The notes beneath the pieces are model-generated. The model did not search any database, was not told the DNA's origin, and worked only from the letters and a program-made list of their open reading frames with translations. A stretch of DNA of 64,000 nt. Origin: Natronorubrum daqingense. GTDB lineage: Archaea > Halobacteriota > Halobacteria > Halobacteriales > Natrialbaceae. The DNA lies in NCBI RefSeq assembly GCF_001971705.1, contig NZ_CP019327.1, positions 1,550,001 to 1,614,000 of the forward strand. Reading direction: 5' to 3'. Below, in pieces: positions 27,299 to 36,513 of this stretch. Every line of letters starts with the position of its first letter. The first letter of the stretch is position 1. A program made the position numbers and the translations under genes.

Positions 27299-27877
27299 TC
27301 AGGCACGACGCGCCATCTGCGCCGAGAGTTCGACGTGATCGGCCGGTTCGTTCGTCACGCTCGGACCGTGTCCCGTGTGCATTGCTTCGAGGTCGCCATC
27401 GATCCACTCGAGCAGTCGATCGATGCTCTGAATCAGCGTCTCGCGGTCGCCCTCCTCGAGATCGGTGCGACCGAAGCTGCCGTTCTGGAAGACGAGATCA
27501 CCTGCAAAGAGGACGCCAGCATCCGCCGAGTAAAAGCAGAGATGGTCGTTTTTGTGCCCCGGTGTGTGGAGGGCAACGTACTCGTGATCGCCGAGTGTGA
27601 CGCGTTCCTCGTCATCGATTGCGTGGTCAACACCGTCGATATCGGTATCGTACCCCCAGACGTCGACGTCGAAGGCGTCCGCGACAGCCTCGAGGTTTCC
27701 GACGTGATCCCGATGGGTATGTGTTAGCACGACCGCGTCGAGGTCGTCGACACGTTCGTGAATCGATTCGACGACGTCGAAGTTCGCTCCCGTATCGATG
27801 AGGACCGTTCGGTCGCCGGCGACGAGATAGACGTTACTGGTGAAAGCCTGGACACCCTGTGCGAGGTTCGAGATCAT
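27299..27877 (-). CDS. MBL-fold metallo-hydrolase (glyoxalase II-like)
   Basis: 192 residues from MISNLAQGVQAFTSN. Zinc ligands are THTHRDHVG (HxHxDH), LHTPGHKND, GDLVF and the final HTGHGPS. This is the short single-domain glyoxalase II/MBL type hydrolase with substrate unknown. The open frame continues upstream to 28132, but that region overlaps the divergent gene's promoter and is not conserved-looking. Convergent with the P-loop gene. Confidence 0.85.
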   Translation of the reverse strand: MISNLAQGVQAFTSNVYLVAGDRTVLIDTGANFDVVESIHERVDDLDAVVLTHTHRDHVGNLEAVADAFDVDVWGYDTDIDGVDHAIDDEERVTLGDHEYVALHTPGHKNDHLCFYSADAGVLFAGDLVFQNGSFGRTDLEEGDRETLIQSIDRLLEWIDGDLEAMHTGHGPSVTNEPADHVELSAQMARRA

Positions 27878-28088
27878 GCCGGTCGCTACGTGTCGAAGTG
27901 GTTTGTGCGTATCGACACAACGAGAGAGACGCTCGCCGTTCATGTGGGGCGATGTGAACTGAATCGCTTGTTCTTCGAACTGTCGAAAATCGGGGAGTAA
28001 GCTATCAACGACGACGACTTCCTTGTTCGGGCGGGTGACCCTCTCGTATTCACAAGCATTTTTACCTCCGCCACGTAGTGATAGACGA

Positions 28089-29381
28089 ATGAATCGGTCG
28101 GCTCCCGTTGGCATCGTTGTGCTCATCGTCACTGTCTTTCTCGTTAGTATGGGGAGCGTCGCTGCGCCGGCAGCGATGGCCGATACCGGTGTCGATGACC
28201 GCGCTACGTCCGCGTCGACGTATTCGACGGCGGATACACAATCGTCTCAGTACACCTCGAGTGAGTCCGCTGCGATGCTCGCGGAGGCTCAAGACTTCGA
28301 TACGACGACGTTCGAGATTACCGTTCACGAAGACGGGAGTGCAACGTGGACGTTCCAACACGTCCACTACTTCGACGAAAACGACTCCGAGGAACGCGAG
28401 GCGTTCGAGGAGTTCGCCGACGAGTTCGAATCCGAGGAAACCGACCTGTACGAACGCTTTACCGACCAAGCGGAGCGAATGACTGAAAGCGGAGACGAAG
28501 CCACGGACCGGGAGATGAACGCAACGGACTTCGAACGCTCTGCAACGATCGAGGACAGCTTCGGTGAACGCGGTATCGTCGAAATGTCCTTCACGTGGGA
28601 GGCGTTCGCCGAAACCGACGGCGATACCGTCGAAGTCGGCGACGTCTTCGAGAACATGTACATTGGACAGAGTCAATCGATCGTCATCGTGGCCGAGGAC
28701 GACCTCGTCTTCCAGCACGTCGAACCTGACGACGAAGTCGAACACTCACACAGCTCGCTCGAGAACGCAAGCGCCGTTCAGTGGAGTGGCGAACAACAGT
28801 TTCTCGATGGCAATCCACGGGCCGTGCTCGCACCAGAAGATGCCGATACGTCTGGGAGCGGTGGTGACGGAAGCAACCCCGGTACCTCCGCGCTCATAGA
28901 TACCGAGGAGACACCGTGGGAACTCGGCCTTGGTCTTCTTTTTGCCCTCGCAGTTAGTGTCGGTGCCGTCTGGTACTATCGACAGGGCGACGGCCTCCCT
29001 CGAAACGACGGAGAGAGCGCGTCACAACCTCCCGGACCCGGGCCAGCGTCTGAACAGTCGCCAGCAAAACCGACGGAACAACCAGCTGAGACGACGACAG
29101 CCGTCCAATCCAGTCACGACTCGGCCGACCCGGAACCAGCCGCCAGCGACGAGTTCCTTACCGACGAAGATCGCGTGATGAAACTCATCCGCGAAAACGG
29201 CGGCCGGATGAAGCAAGTCGACATCGTCGACGAAACTGGCTGGTCGAAATCCAAAGTGAGCATGCTTCTCTCGGAGATGGAAGACGACGGCGCGATTAGC
29301 AAACTCCGTGTCGGTCGAGAGAACATCATTAGCCTCGAGGGGTTCGAACCAGAGGCGACGAAGTCACCCTTCGAAGAGTAA
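28089..29381 (+). CDS. Membrane-anchored protein with cytoplasmic winged-helix domain
   Basis: 430 residues. A signal peptide or signal anchor (about residues 7-30) precedes an acidic extracytoplasmic domain (about 70-250, DUF7345-like). A Gly/Ser linker, a transmembrane helix near 277-297, a Pro/Ser/Gln-rich cytoplasmic linker and a C-terminal MarR-like wHTH (about 358-418, MKQVDIVDETGWSKSKVS) follow. This order suggests a one-component sensor whose DNA-binding part stays at the membrane. A TTTTTAC element lies about 28 nt upstream. The ATG at 28089 places the signal peptide at the N-terminus. Confidence 0.82.
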   Translation: MNRSAPVGIVVLIVTVFLVSMGSVAAPAAMADTGVDDRATSASTYSTADTQSSQYTSSESAAMLAEAQDFDTTTFEITVHEDGSATWTFQHVHYFDENDSEEREAFEEFADEFESEETDLYERFTDQAERMTESGDEATDREMNATDFERSATIEDSFGERGIVEMSFTWEAFAETDGDTVEVGDVFENMYIGQSQSIVIVAEDDLVFQHVEPDDEVEHSHSSLENASAVQWSGEQQFLDGNPRAVLAPEDADTSGSGGDGSNPGTSALIDTEETPWELGLGLLFALAVSVGAVWYYRQGDGLPRNDGESASQPPGPGPASEQSPAKPTEQPAETTTAVQSSHDSADPEPAASDEFLTDEDRVMKLIRENGGRMKQVDIVDETGWSKSKVSMLLSEMEDDGAISKLRVGRENIISLEGFEPEATKSPFEE

Positions 29382-29466
29382 CGCACCTGTCAGTGCTCGT
29401 ATCTGTGACAGTGCCGAACAGTGGCGCTTCGAAACGGAATCCTTAAACTGTCCACCGCGTAACGAA

Positions 29467-29530
29467 TGAGTGTACTTGCTTCGGTGATGAGGCGGGCGTT
29501 GACCCGTCGTGGAACGAAGCGAGCACAGTA
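29467..29530 (+). ncRNA. Hairpin with ACA box in the tRNA-Glu leader (candidate H/ACA-like RNA)
   Basis: CTTGCTTCG 29475-29483 pairs with CGAAGCGAG 29515-29523 (9 bp, one G-U). An internal loop of GTGATGA (29484-29490) against GTGGAA (29509-29514) is followed by an upper stem GGCGGG 29491-29496/CCCGTC 29503-29508 and a 6-nt loop. ACA (29525-29527) lies one nt beyond the stem and 16 nt from the base of the upper stem, the spacing seen in H/ACA guides. CCTTAAACTG at 29441-29450 could be its TATA box. It may simply be a folded pre-tRNA leader. Confidence 0.35.
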
Positions 29531-29537
29531 TGAACGA

Positions 29538-29612
29538 GCTCCGTTGGTGTAGTCCGGCCAATCATATTGCCCTCTCACGGCAATGACTAGGGTTCGAATC
29601 CCTGACGGAGCA
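29538..29612 (+). tRNA. tRNA-Glu (CUC)
   Basis: 75 nt. The acceptor stem GCTCCGT/ACGGAGC has 7 pairs and discriminator A at 29612. The anticodon stem TTGCC/GGCAA (29567-29571/29579-29583) encloses loop CTCTCAC with anticodon CTC at 29574-29576. The T arm AGGG-TTCGAAT-CCCT is canonical. CCA is not encoded. No intron is visible. Confidence 0.95.
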
Positions 29613-29843
29613 TTTTCTGTAAACGACGAGTGAGCGGCGAAGGCGACCAAAGATTCGAAGAAGAACGGTCACTGCCTGCGAACAACGTGAGCGAATAGGG
29701 CTGTCTTCGCGTGAGTACAATCCGTGATAGAGCGTTCCCCCTCACCGTTACCCCGTAGTTTTGACCCTGAATTACAGACAAACGTATGTTTATAACCAAT
29801 CAGAATTGCCTCTCTTGTGTAGCATCCCGCAACGTTGTTGTGG

Positions 29844-32714
29844 TCAGATTTTAGTGACCGCTTCGAGGTCTGTCTTCGATAACGGATCAACCTCGACTTG
29901 AGCGTTGTCGGCCGTGTAGAAGATCGATGCAGTCACCGAGTAATCGCTGAACCACTCGGTAAGTACGTGATAGTAGACGCTAAGTTGAATCCGATACTCC
30001 GAGTCGGCGTTACGGGTGAGATCCGTTTTGAAGTCGATGATCTCGGCGGTGTCGTCGGTCAAGTGAACCAAGTCGATCACCCCCGAAAGTGTGACCCGTC
30101 TCCCGTCAATCTCGAGTGGCAGATAGGCCCGCTCCTCGACTAATAACTCACCCGAGAGTCCATCGAGAAAGGCCTTCACGTTCCGTTCGTCGTCGTTGTC
30201 GGGCGTAACGTCCATTCCAAGTGCATAGTCTTCGGCGAACTCGTGTACTCGAGAGCCAAAGTCCATCCCTCGTCCATCGCTTCCGTCCTCGTAGACGCTG
30301 TCGTCCATGAACGAGTGCGGCGAGTAGCTCTCGAATTCCGGTGACGAAGGTACGTCAGTGCGAAACTGTGTATGCGTCGTCTCGTCGACGTTCACTGGCG
30401 AAACGGCTGGCTCGAGTGCCTCGATATCGACTGGTAACTGCTCGAGAAATGTGTTGGGTTCCTCCCCGGCGGCGAACAACAGATGAGTTTCGGCACGAGT
30501 CATCGCGACGTAGAGGAGACGCCGTTCCTCGCCGTATTTGGTCGGCTGACAACACCCCAGAACGTCGGCCCGCCAGTTGTCGTAGACGTGTGGATCGCTG
30601 TGGCTGTCGTCGTAGCACTTTCGTCGACGGAGTCCGGTGGGTTCGGCGTACGTAATGGTGCCGTCGGATCCTCCCGACGGCGGGAATGCTCCGCTGTTCA
30701 TGTTCCCGAGAATAACGATTGGGTGTTCGAGCCCCTTTACGGAGTGAATCGTCTGGACGGTAACTGAATTCGTACCTGCAACGGCCTGTACCTCCTTCGT
30801 GTAGCCGTTCTCGATCCCGTCTTTGATAATTCGAATCAGGTCCCCTCGAGTCATCGTCGTCGAACTGTGAAGCGACTGGACCGTCGTGAGGACGACGTCG
30901 GCCGTTGTCCCGTCGTAGCCGTAGTGATCGAACACACGTCGCGTGACAGCTGCGTGTGTCTCGAAGGCCTCGAGTTCGGACCGGAACGCGGCCATCTCGC
31001 TTGGGTACGCGTCGTGTTCGAGAACGTATTCGATCTCGTCGAGCGTGTACCCAGCACGCTCTAGGACGACCGCCCAACCTCGATCGGCGGCCGGTCCGCC
31101 CACGAGAATACGCAGCCAGGCGAGCAAGAGTTTCGCCTGGTCAGTACGGAAGAGTTCGATCCCACCTTCGTAGGCCATCGGGAATTCGTACGCGTCTGCG
31201 GTCGAGAGCAATTCGCGACCGAAATCGCGGGTTCGAGTGAGGACGGCGATATCGCCGTACGTTGGCGGACGAACTTCGCCGTCTTCTTCGATTGCGTACT
31301 CGTCGTTGCCGACGATTTTTTGGACCTTCGTGAGGATCGCTTCGTGTTCGTCTGCGTGCTGGAACGCCTCGATCTGTGAGTGGTTCTGGTCGGTGTTCGA
31401 GTGAAGGGAGACGACCCGCTCGAGAATCGACTCTCGATCGATCGATTCCCGATTGCTCCCCGGTGTAACGAGTGCGTTCTCGGAAAAATCTAGAATCGAC
31501 TGCGTCGAGCGATAGTTCTGTTCGAGTTCGACTCTCGTGACGGATCCGAGGGAAAACGAGACGCGCTCTGCATCGTCGTTCAACTCGGCAGCGAAGCGCT
31601 CGAGTCGGGCCTCGAATTCGGTGATGTTCTCGACGGCCGCGTATTGGAACGAGTAGATGCTCTGTTTCCAGTCACCGACGACGCAGAAATTGTCCGTCCC
31701 CGAGAGGAGCAAGGCGAGTTTGAACTGGATCTCACTCGAGTCCTGGAACTCGTCGATCATCACGTACTCGAACGCCAGCGACTCGCGGAGATCGGCGTCC
31801 TCACAGCATAACACGAACGCAAACAGCTGGAGGAACGAGAAATTCAAGTAGTTCCGTCCGAGCGCGAACTCGAGATACTCGACGTACACGTCGTGAACGA
31901 ACTCGATGAGGTGGTCCCGATTCTCGGTGAAGACCCGTTCGGCGACGTCTTCGGGAACGGCTTTCGACCCGTACTCACCGCGTAACTCGTCGCGGTCGGG
32001 TGCGTCCGGGAGGTAGCACTTGTTCTTCCCGTATCGGCCGAGATTCGACCGGAGTGTCGACTGTTTGTTCCCGCCGTTTCGCGGCCGATTCACCTCGTCG
32101 AACATATCTTTGAACGCGTCGAAATCACCCTCGAGGGCGTCTCTGGAGTCGCGATACCAGCCGTCAGCAGTCGGAAAGACGCCCTTCGCGGCGAGGTTTG
32201 TGATGAGATCGAGTAACGCCGTCGGGTCGGATAAACACCGAAGGAGATCGTGATGTTCGTCGTGATCGTCGCTGAAGCGGCCAATAAACTCGCGGAAGTA
32301 CTCCCGTTCGATCGTTTCGTTCTCGAGGAGCTGCGTCGACCCGGTGATCGCATCGTCGATCCCGAGATACGACGGTGCGTGAAAACCGTGTTGATCGAGA
32401 ATATCACGACACAGGCTGTGGAAGGTCTGAATGGGAGCGTCGGAAAGTGCCCGCATATCGTACTCACAGCTGGCGACGATCCTGTCTTTCATTTCCGTCG
32501 CCGCGTTTCGGGTGAACGTGAGTAACAGGGTATCGTCGGGCTCGACACCGTCTTTCGTGACGATGTTGGCGTACCGGTGGGTGACCGTGAACGTCTTTCC
32601 GGTCCCTGCGCCGGCGTCGACAAGATACAATCCGTCCGTTCCCTCGATGAGTTCACGCTGGCCCTCGTTGGGTGTTGGTGTTGCAGTCGACGACTCGTCA
32701 GTTGGTGACGTCAT
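29844..32714 (-). CDS. AddA-like UvrD-type helicase with C-terminal RecB nuclease domain
   Basis: 956 residues. Superfamily 1A helicase motifs: Q-type NEGQRELI, Walker A DAGAGTGKTF, motif II IDEFQD, motif III-like GDWKQSIY, motif VI YVAMTRAETHLL. A PD-(D/E)xK nuclease domain closes the protein: FGSRVHEFAED, GVIDLV, IIDFKTD and QLSVYY. This is the AddA/RecB architecture, which processes DNA double-strand ends. It is encoded right after and overlaps by 4 nt its AddB-like partner. There is no RecD-like gene nearby. A role in repair or defence is inferred. Confidence 0.88.
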   Translation of the reverse strand: MTSPTDESSTATPTPNEGQRELIEGTDGLYLVDAGAGTGKTFTVTHRYANIVTKDGVEPDDTLLLTFTRNAATEMKDRIVASCEYDMRALSDAPIQTFHSLCRDILDQHGFHAPSYLGIDDAITGSTQLLENETIEREYFREFIGRFSDDHDEHHDLLRCLSDPTALLDLITNLAAKGVFPTADGWYRDSRDALEGDFDAFKDMFDEVNRPRNGGNKQSTLRSNLGRYGKNKCYLPDAPDRDELRGEYGSKAVPEDVAERVFTENRDHLIEFVHDVYVEYLEFALGRNYLNFSFLQLFAFVLCCEDADLRESLAFEYVMIDEFQDSSEIQFKLALLLSGTDNFCVVGDWKQSIYSFQYAAVENITEFEARLERFAAELNDDAERVSFSLGSVTRVELEQNYRSTQSILDFSENALVTPGSNRESIDRESILERVVSLHSNTDQNHSQIEAFQHADEHEAILTKVQKIVGNDEYAIEEDGEVRPPTYGDIAVLTRTRDFGRELLSTADAYEFPMAYEGGIELFRTDQAKLLLAWLRILVGGPAADRGWAVVLERAGYTLDEIEYVLEHDAYPSEMAAFRSELEAFETHAAVTRRVFDHYGYDGTTADVVLTTVQSLHSSTTMTRGDLIRIIKDGIENGYTKEVQAVAGTNSVTVQTIHSVKGLEHPIVILGNMNSGAFPPSGGSDGTITYAEPTGLRRRKCYDDSHSDPHVYDNWRADVLGCCQPTKYGEERRLLYVAMTRAETHLLFAAGEEPNTFLEQLPVDIEALEPAVSPVNVDETTHTQFRTDVPSSPEFESYSPHSFMDDSVYEDGSDGRGMDFGSRVHEFAEDYALGMDVTPDNDDERNVKAFLDGLSGELLVEERAYLPLEIDGRRVTLSGVIDLVHLTDDTAEIIDFKTDLTRNADSEYRIQLSVYYHVLTEWFSDYSVTASIFYTADNAQVEVDPLSKTDLEAVTKI

Positions 32715-35413
32715 CGTCTCACCTCTGAGTCCGCTACACCGGATGTGGGCGTTTCTTCGGCCTGAACGCTCGAGGAGTCGTCTCGAGGTACTAGGAAGTC
32801 GTCTCGAGTCGATCGGGAATCAGTGAGTAACATATCGCGGTTGTCCACGTAACGGTAGTTCGGTTCGCCGGCGCGGCCATCGATCGGAAAGCGGTCTTCG
32901 CCGCAGCGATAATGGTTTACCTCCTCGAGTTGCCCGTCGACGAAGCGCTCGAAGGCGTCGAGATCTTCCGCGAAGTAGCCCGACTTACGGTAGCCACAGA
33001 GGTGTCTGAACGCTTGCATGCAGCCCTTCTTGACGTACTTGTAGTCGCCGACGTCGTCGACGAGGCGTTCGACCAGCGTCTCGCCGAACGGTGAGTGAGC
33101 CATCTCGTCTGCGTCTCGCGTTCTGGGGACATCGTCGGTGTCGAACACCGTCAAGTACGTCTCGTAGTCGGTCTTCGAGAATGTCTTGTTACAGTCGTTT
33201 GGGGCGTCTTCACGGAGTTCTTCGAAGACCGCCCGGGACTGCACGAACTCGTCGAACGCGGTCGGACGGTAGGTTATCGTCGTCAGGCAGTCCTCGAGCG
33301 TCGCGTCGCCGGTAACGACGTCGTCGAGCGTCTCGAGGAAGTGAACGAACGTGAACTCGAGGGACTCGTCGGGCTGTTGGCGACGCCAGTAGGTGAGGTA
33401 CGAAAGCGCCTGAAAGTTCGGTTTGTCGCTCGGCTTGCCGATCGAACTGGCCTTCGTCACCTGCGACGCGGACTTTCGACTGCCGCTTTTGAAGTCGACG
33501 AGGTGCGTCGGAGACTGCACGAGATCGATCTTCCCCTCGAGTCGAAGGTCGTCGTCTTCGAACCACCGCTCGGTCACCGGCGAGTCGACGTCGCGGTCGA
33601 AGTGCTTCGCGAAGAAATTCTCACCCCAGCTCCTCGAGGGCGCTAGAACCGTCGCGTCGGTCGGCGCGTATTTGTCGAGGTACTTATAGATCGTCTCGAG
33701 ACCGACTCGATACCGAGTGCGCTGCGTCTCGAGGTCGATTCGCCGATGAAACGCACGCGTTTCCTCGATCATGACGTCGGCGACGTCCTCGAGACACGCG
33801 TCGTCGACGAAATCGGGGTGATTGACGGCGAACTCGGCGAAGTCGTGAAAGAGGTTTCCGTCGACGAAGTAGTGTTCGTCCGGGGTCTCGACGAGCCGTC
33901 CGAAGCAGTAGTCTCGCGGCGAGTTCGCATACGTGTTCAGACTCGACTGACTGACCGTCTCGACGCGTTCAGGTTCGATGTCTGCATCCAGTGGCTCCCG
34001 GGCGAATCCGTCATCGATCGGTCGGCCGCTTCGAGCGTGGCGGACCGACTCGAGATCGCTGAACCGTTCGAACTCGGTCTCGAGTAACTCGTCGAAGTAC
34101 AAACACGGCGTAACGGGTGAGCCATCGACCGCATCCTGCACGAGATAGTGCCGGTCGATGCCGCTCTGGAGGAGCGACTGGAAGCCGTCGACGGTTCGCT
34201 CGTACTCCTCGTCGCGGTCGACCCACGGCCGATTCGGCGAGTCCCGGGTCCAGTTCTCGTCGAGTCCAAGATAGAAGACGACCGGCCGATCGACGAACGA
34301 GGCCGATTTTGCGTCTGCCAGCAGAACTCCCTCGTTCTCCCGGTCGATTGGCACCTCGTAGGTCTCGAGATAATACGCGAGTTGATCGATCCTGTCGGTC
34401 GTAATCGGCTCTTCGAGCAGGCTAAGTCTCTCGAGTTCCTCGCGGAACGCCTCGAGTGTTCGTCCCGTTCGAGTCTCGTACGCGTTCAGCGCCGATTCGA
34501 AGGTAAGTGCGTCCGTTCGACCGATGAACTCGCGGAGCCAGTCGATTTCGGGAATGTCGACTTCGAGGTCAGCGAGTCGTTTCTTGTCGTGCTCGATTGG
34601 TACCGTCGCATCGAGACACGAGAGGAGCGGTTTTACGGAGTGAACGCGGGTATCTGAACCGGCTGTCGTACACCGAAGTAACTGGACGAACGCGCGGTGA
34701 TCGCGATCGTCCATGAAGCCGGGGCCGCCATAGTAGGGAACCTCCGCCGTCTCGAGCGCCGACTCGACGAGCGGCGAATACTCGCTGCTCGAGTCGAGCA
34801 CGATACCGATCTCGTCCGCGTTGCCCTGCGTGACGGTGTCGAGGATCGCGTCGACGATCGCTGTCGAAGAGTCGAAGAGTCGAAACGCCGGGAGAGCGAA
34901 CGCGTCCTCAGTGAATCGGTCGATCGAATCGTACTTGTCGGGGAGGATCGACCGCTCGAGGTTCGTCAACTGGCGTTCACCGACGACTGCGACCGACCCG
35001 TCTGCACCGACATCGATATTGTACGTTGCGAGCAGTCCCGAGGACGTCTGCAGCGAACTGATGATGTCGACGATGGTTCTGGTCGCCGGTGTATCGAACG
35101 CGTCGTACTCGAAGATTGCGTCGGCGCGTCCACGGTACTCCCAACACTGGAGCACGTTGCCGACGGTGTAGGCGATTTCCCTCCAACTGAGGTTAGTTTG
35201 GCCGATTACCTCGAGGAACGCGGTCCGATCCTCTGCCGTCTCCCGGCGGCGCGTCGCGAGCCGGCGGGGCGTGATCGCGAACGGCCCGAAATGGGCCCGC
35301 TCGAGGCGACGGTTGAGGGCATCCGCGAGTGGTGAATCGGGAACGATGACGAGTTCGTAGTCGGAGACTTCCTGATACAGCCGATCGATCGATTTCGACT
35401 GCGTAAGTGACAC
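32711..35413 (-). CDS. AddB-like PD-(D/E)xK nuclease subunit
   Basis: 900 residues. The N-terminal two thirds look like a helicase-derived scaffold without a Walker A motif (it starts YELVIVPDSPLADALNRRL). The C-terminal third has the RecB-nuclease signature: GNLFHDFAEF, LEGKIDLV, LVDFKSGSRK and NFQALSY. Four cysteines bracket the nuclease region (DYC, KKGC, RHLC, YRCG), reminiscent of the iron-sulfur cysteines of AddB although with different spacing. It overlaps the AddA-like gene by ATGA. Together they form a two-subunit, two-nuclease complex by analogy with AddAB. Confidence 0.82.
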   Translation of the reverse strand: MSLTQSKSIDRLYQEVSDYELVIVPDSPLADALNRRLERAHFGPFAITPRRLATRRRETAEDRTAFLEVIGQTNLSWREIAYTVGNVLQCWEYRGRADAIFEYDAFDTPATRTIVDIISSLQTSSGLLATYNIDVGADGSVAVVGERQLTNLERSILPDKYDSIDRFTEDAFALPAFRLFDSSTAIVDAILDTVTQGNADEIGIVLDSSSEYSPLVESALETAEVPYYGGPGFMDDRDHRAFVQLLRCTTAGSDTRVHSVKPLLSCLDATVPIEHDKKRLADLEVDIPEIDWLREFIGRTDALTFESALNAYETRTGRTLEAFREELERLSLLEEPITTDRIDQLAYYLETYEVPIDRENEGVLLADAKSASFVDRPVVFYLGLDENWTRDSPNRPWVDRDEEYERTVDGFQSLLQSGIDRHYLVQDAVDGSPVTPCLYFDELLETEFERFSDLESVRHARSGRPIDDGFAREPLDADIEPERVETVSQSSLNTYANSPRDYCFGRLVETPDEHYFVDGNLFHDFAEFAVNHPDFVDDACLEDVADVMIEETRAFHRRIDLETQRTRYRVGLETIYKYLDKYAPTDATVLAPSRSWGENFFAKHFDRDVDSPVTERWFEDDDLRLEGKIDLVQSPTHLVDFKSGSRKSASQVTKASSIGKPSDKPNFQALSYLTYWRRQQPDESLEFTFVHFLETLDDVVTGDATLEDCLTTITYRPTAFDEFVQSRAVFEELREDAPNDCNKTFSKTDYETYLTVFDTDDVPRTRDADEMAHSPFGETLVERLVDDVGDYKYVKKGCMQAFRHLCGYRKSGYFAEDLDAFERFVDGQLEEVNHYRCGEDRFPIDGRAGEPNYRYVDNRDMLLTDSRSTRDDFLVPRDDSSSVQAEETPTSGVADSEVRR

Positions 35414-35451
35414 GATGCATACCGTGTTGGATCACCGGACAATAAGTCTGT

Positions 35452-35553
35452 ATGTCGGCCCCAACGGATAACCATCTCCGCGGATACGTCGGTATTCAGA
35501 CGGGAATTCGGAAGGCAGGCAAACGCGACGGCGTCCTCTTCGAGCGCCGTTAA
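35452..35553 (+). CDS. Possible small ORF, 33 residues
   Basis: MSAPTDNHLRGYVGIQTG continues for 15 more residues to end at TAA 35551-35553. It starts shortly beyond the AddB-like gene's start on the other strand and its end overlaps the convergent zinc-ribbon gene by 4 nt. Codon composition looks coding, but there is no family match or clear promoter. It may be a gene remnant. Confidence 0.25.
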   Translation: MSAPTDNHLRGYVGIQTGIRKAGKRDGVLFERR

Positions 35554-35693
35554 AACTCGTACTTCGCTATGCTACTGGTTCCGCACTCGGTACACGACTC
35601 CTCGTCCGATGAAAAGCAGGTGCCACACCGCCGACATTCGAACACAGTCGTCGTCGATGAGTACCCAACCATCCGCTTCAAAATACGTCTCAT
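35550..35693 (-). CDS. Small zinc-ribbon protein
   Basis: 47 residues, MRRILKRMVGYSS followed by CRRCG and CTECG knuckles 14 residues apart and a short C-terminus. This is a common haloarchaeal single zinc-ribbon type. A later ATG at 35672 is also possible; the longer frame to 35819 is not supported. The 250 nt upstream to the asparaginase pseudogene holds no supported gene. Confidence 0.6.
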   Translation of the reverse strand: MRRILKRMVGYSSTTTVFECRRCGTCFSSDEESCTECGTSSIAKYEF

Positions 35694-35945
35694 AGGTATT
35701 CGGAATAAGGTGTCGTAGAGTTGGTGAGTCAGCGAGCAGTGTTCGTTCTCAGTTCTATTCCTGAGTACCCGGCAACGACACATATACCTCCGCCAACCAG
35801 AGTGAAAGTGAACAGCCACGAACCGACCGCCGTCCGATTAGGGACACATCACAACTCGAGAGAGGGACCTCGCTTCGTACTGCACTCGCCAGTGGACCGA
35901 AGAGGTGGGTGACACGTCAGGTGTATTCAGTCAGAACACCAGCCC

Positions 35946-36482
35946 ATGACACACGTTCGCGTGTTGAGTGCCGATGAAACGATCGCATCGACGGGCGGTT
36001 CTGGCGGGGCAACGCCGTCGAACGGCGGCGACGACCTCGTCGCTGCCGTTCCTGAACTCGAGGGGGTCGCGGATATCGACGTCGAGTCGGTTTGGGACGA
36101 ACTGAGCTTTCACCTCTCGGTGTCGGATGTCGCCTCGCTCGCCGAATCGGTCGAAGCGGCGGCGACGGACGGTGTCGACGGCGTCGTCGTGACGCACGGC
36201 ACGGAGACGATGGCGGAATCGGCGTACTCTCTCGATCTGATGACGGCCGACGCGCGCTTTCAGGACGGTGCCTGTATCGCATTCGGCGATTTCGTTCGCG
36301 CGGCCAGATAGGTGACGAAGGCTCGAGCGGGTCGTCCGGACGCCTACGCCTCAGCGGCGGGCGGTCCCGTCGCAGAGATCACAGCCGATAGGGTCGGACT
36401 CCGGCGAGAACCCAGGAGCGAGTCGGTGTCGATTCCACGTACCGACATGACGGCTCGAGCGACGTCATTCCCGGCGGAGTAG
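35946..36482 (+). pseudogene. L-asparaginase remnant (internal deletion, nonsense codon, truncated)
   Basis: The first part carries the type I asparaginase N-terminus in damaged form (VLSADETIASTGGSGG in place of the STGGTIAST type) and the intact second motif VVVTHGTETMAESAY. Material expected between that helix and the segment IAFGDFVRAAR is missing. The frame then hits TAG at 36309-36311, but continues in the same frame with VTKARAGRPDAYASAAGGPVAE and REPRSESVSIP, clearly more asparaginase, up to TAG at 36480-36482. The C-terminal domain is absent. Probably a dead gene. Confidence 0.8.
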
Positions 36483-36513
36483 GAAGTGACGGAGACGAAA
36501 TCGCCTGGTGCGG

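Noticed and set aside
29613-29843. Integrase or attachment site at the tRNA-Glu 3' end
   Set aside because: No duplicated tRNA 3' segment or integrase gene was found within the window.
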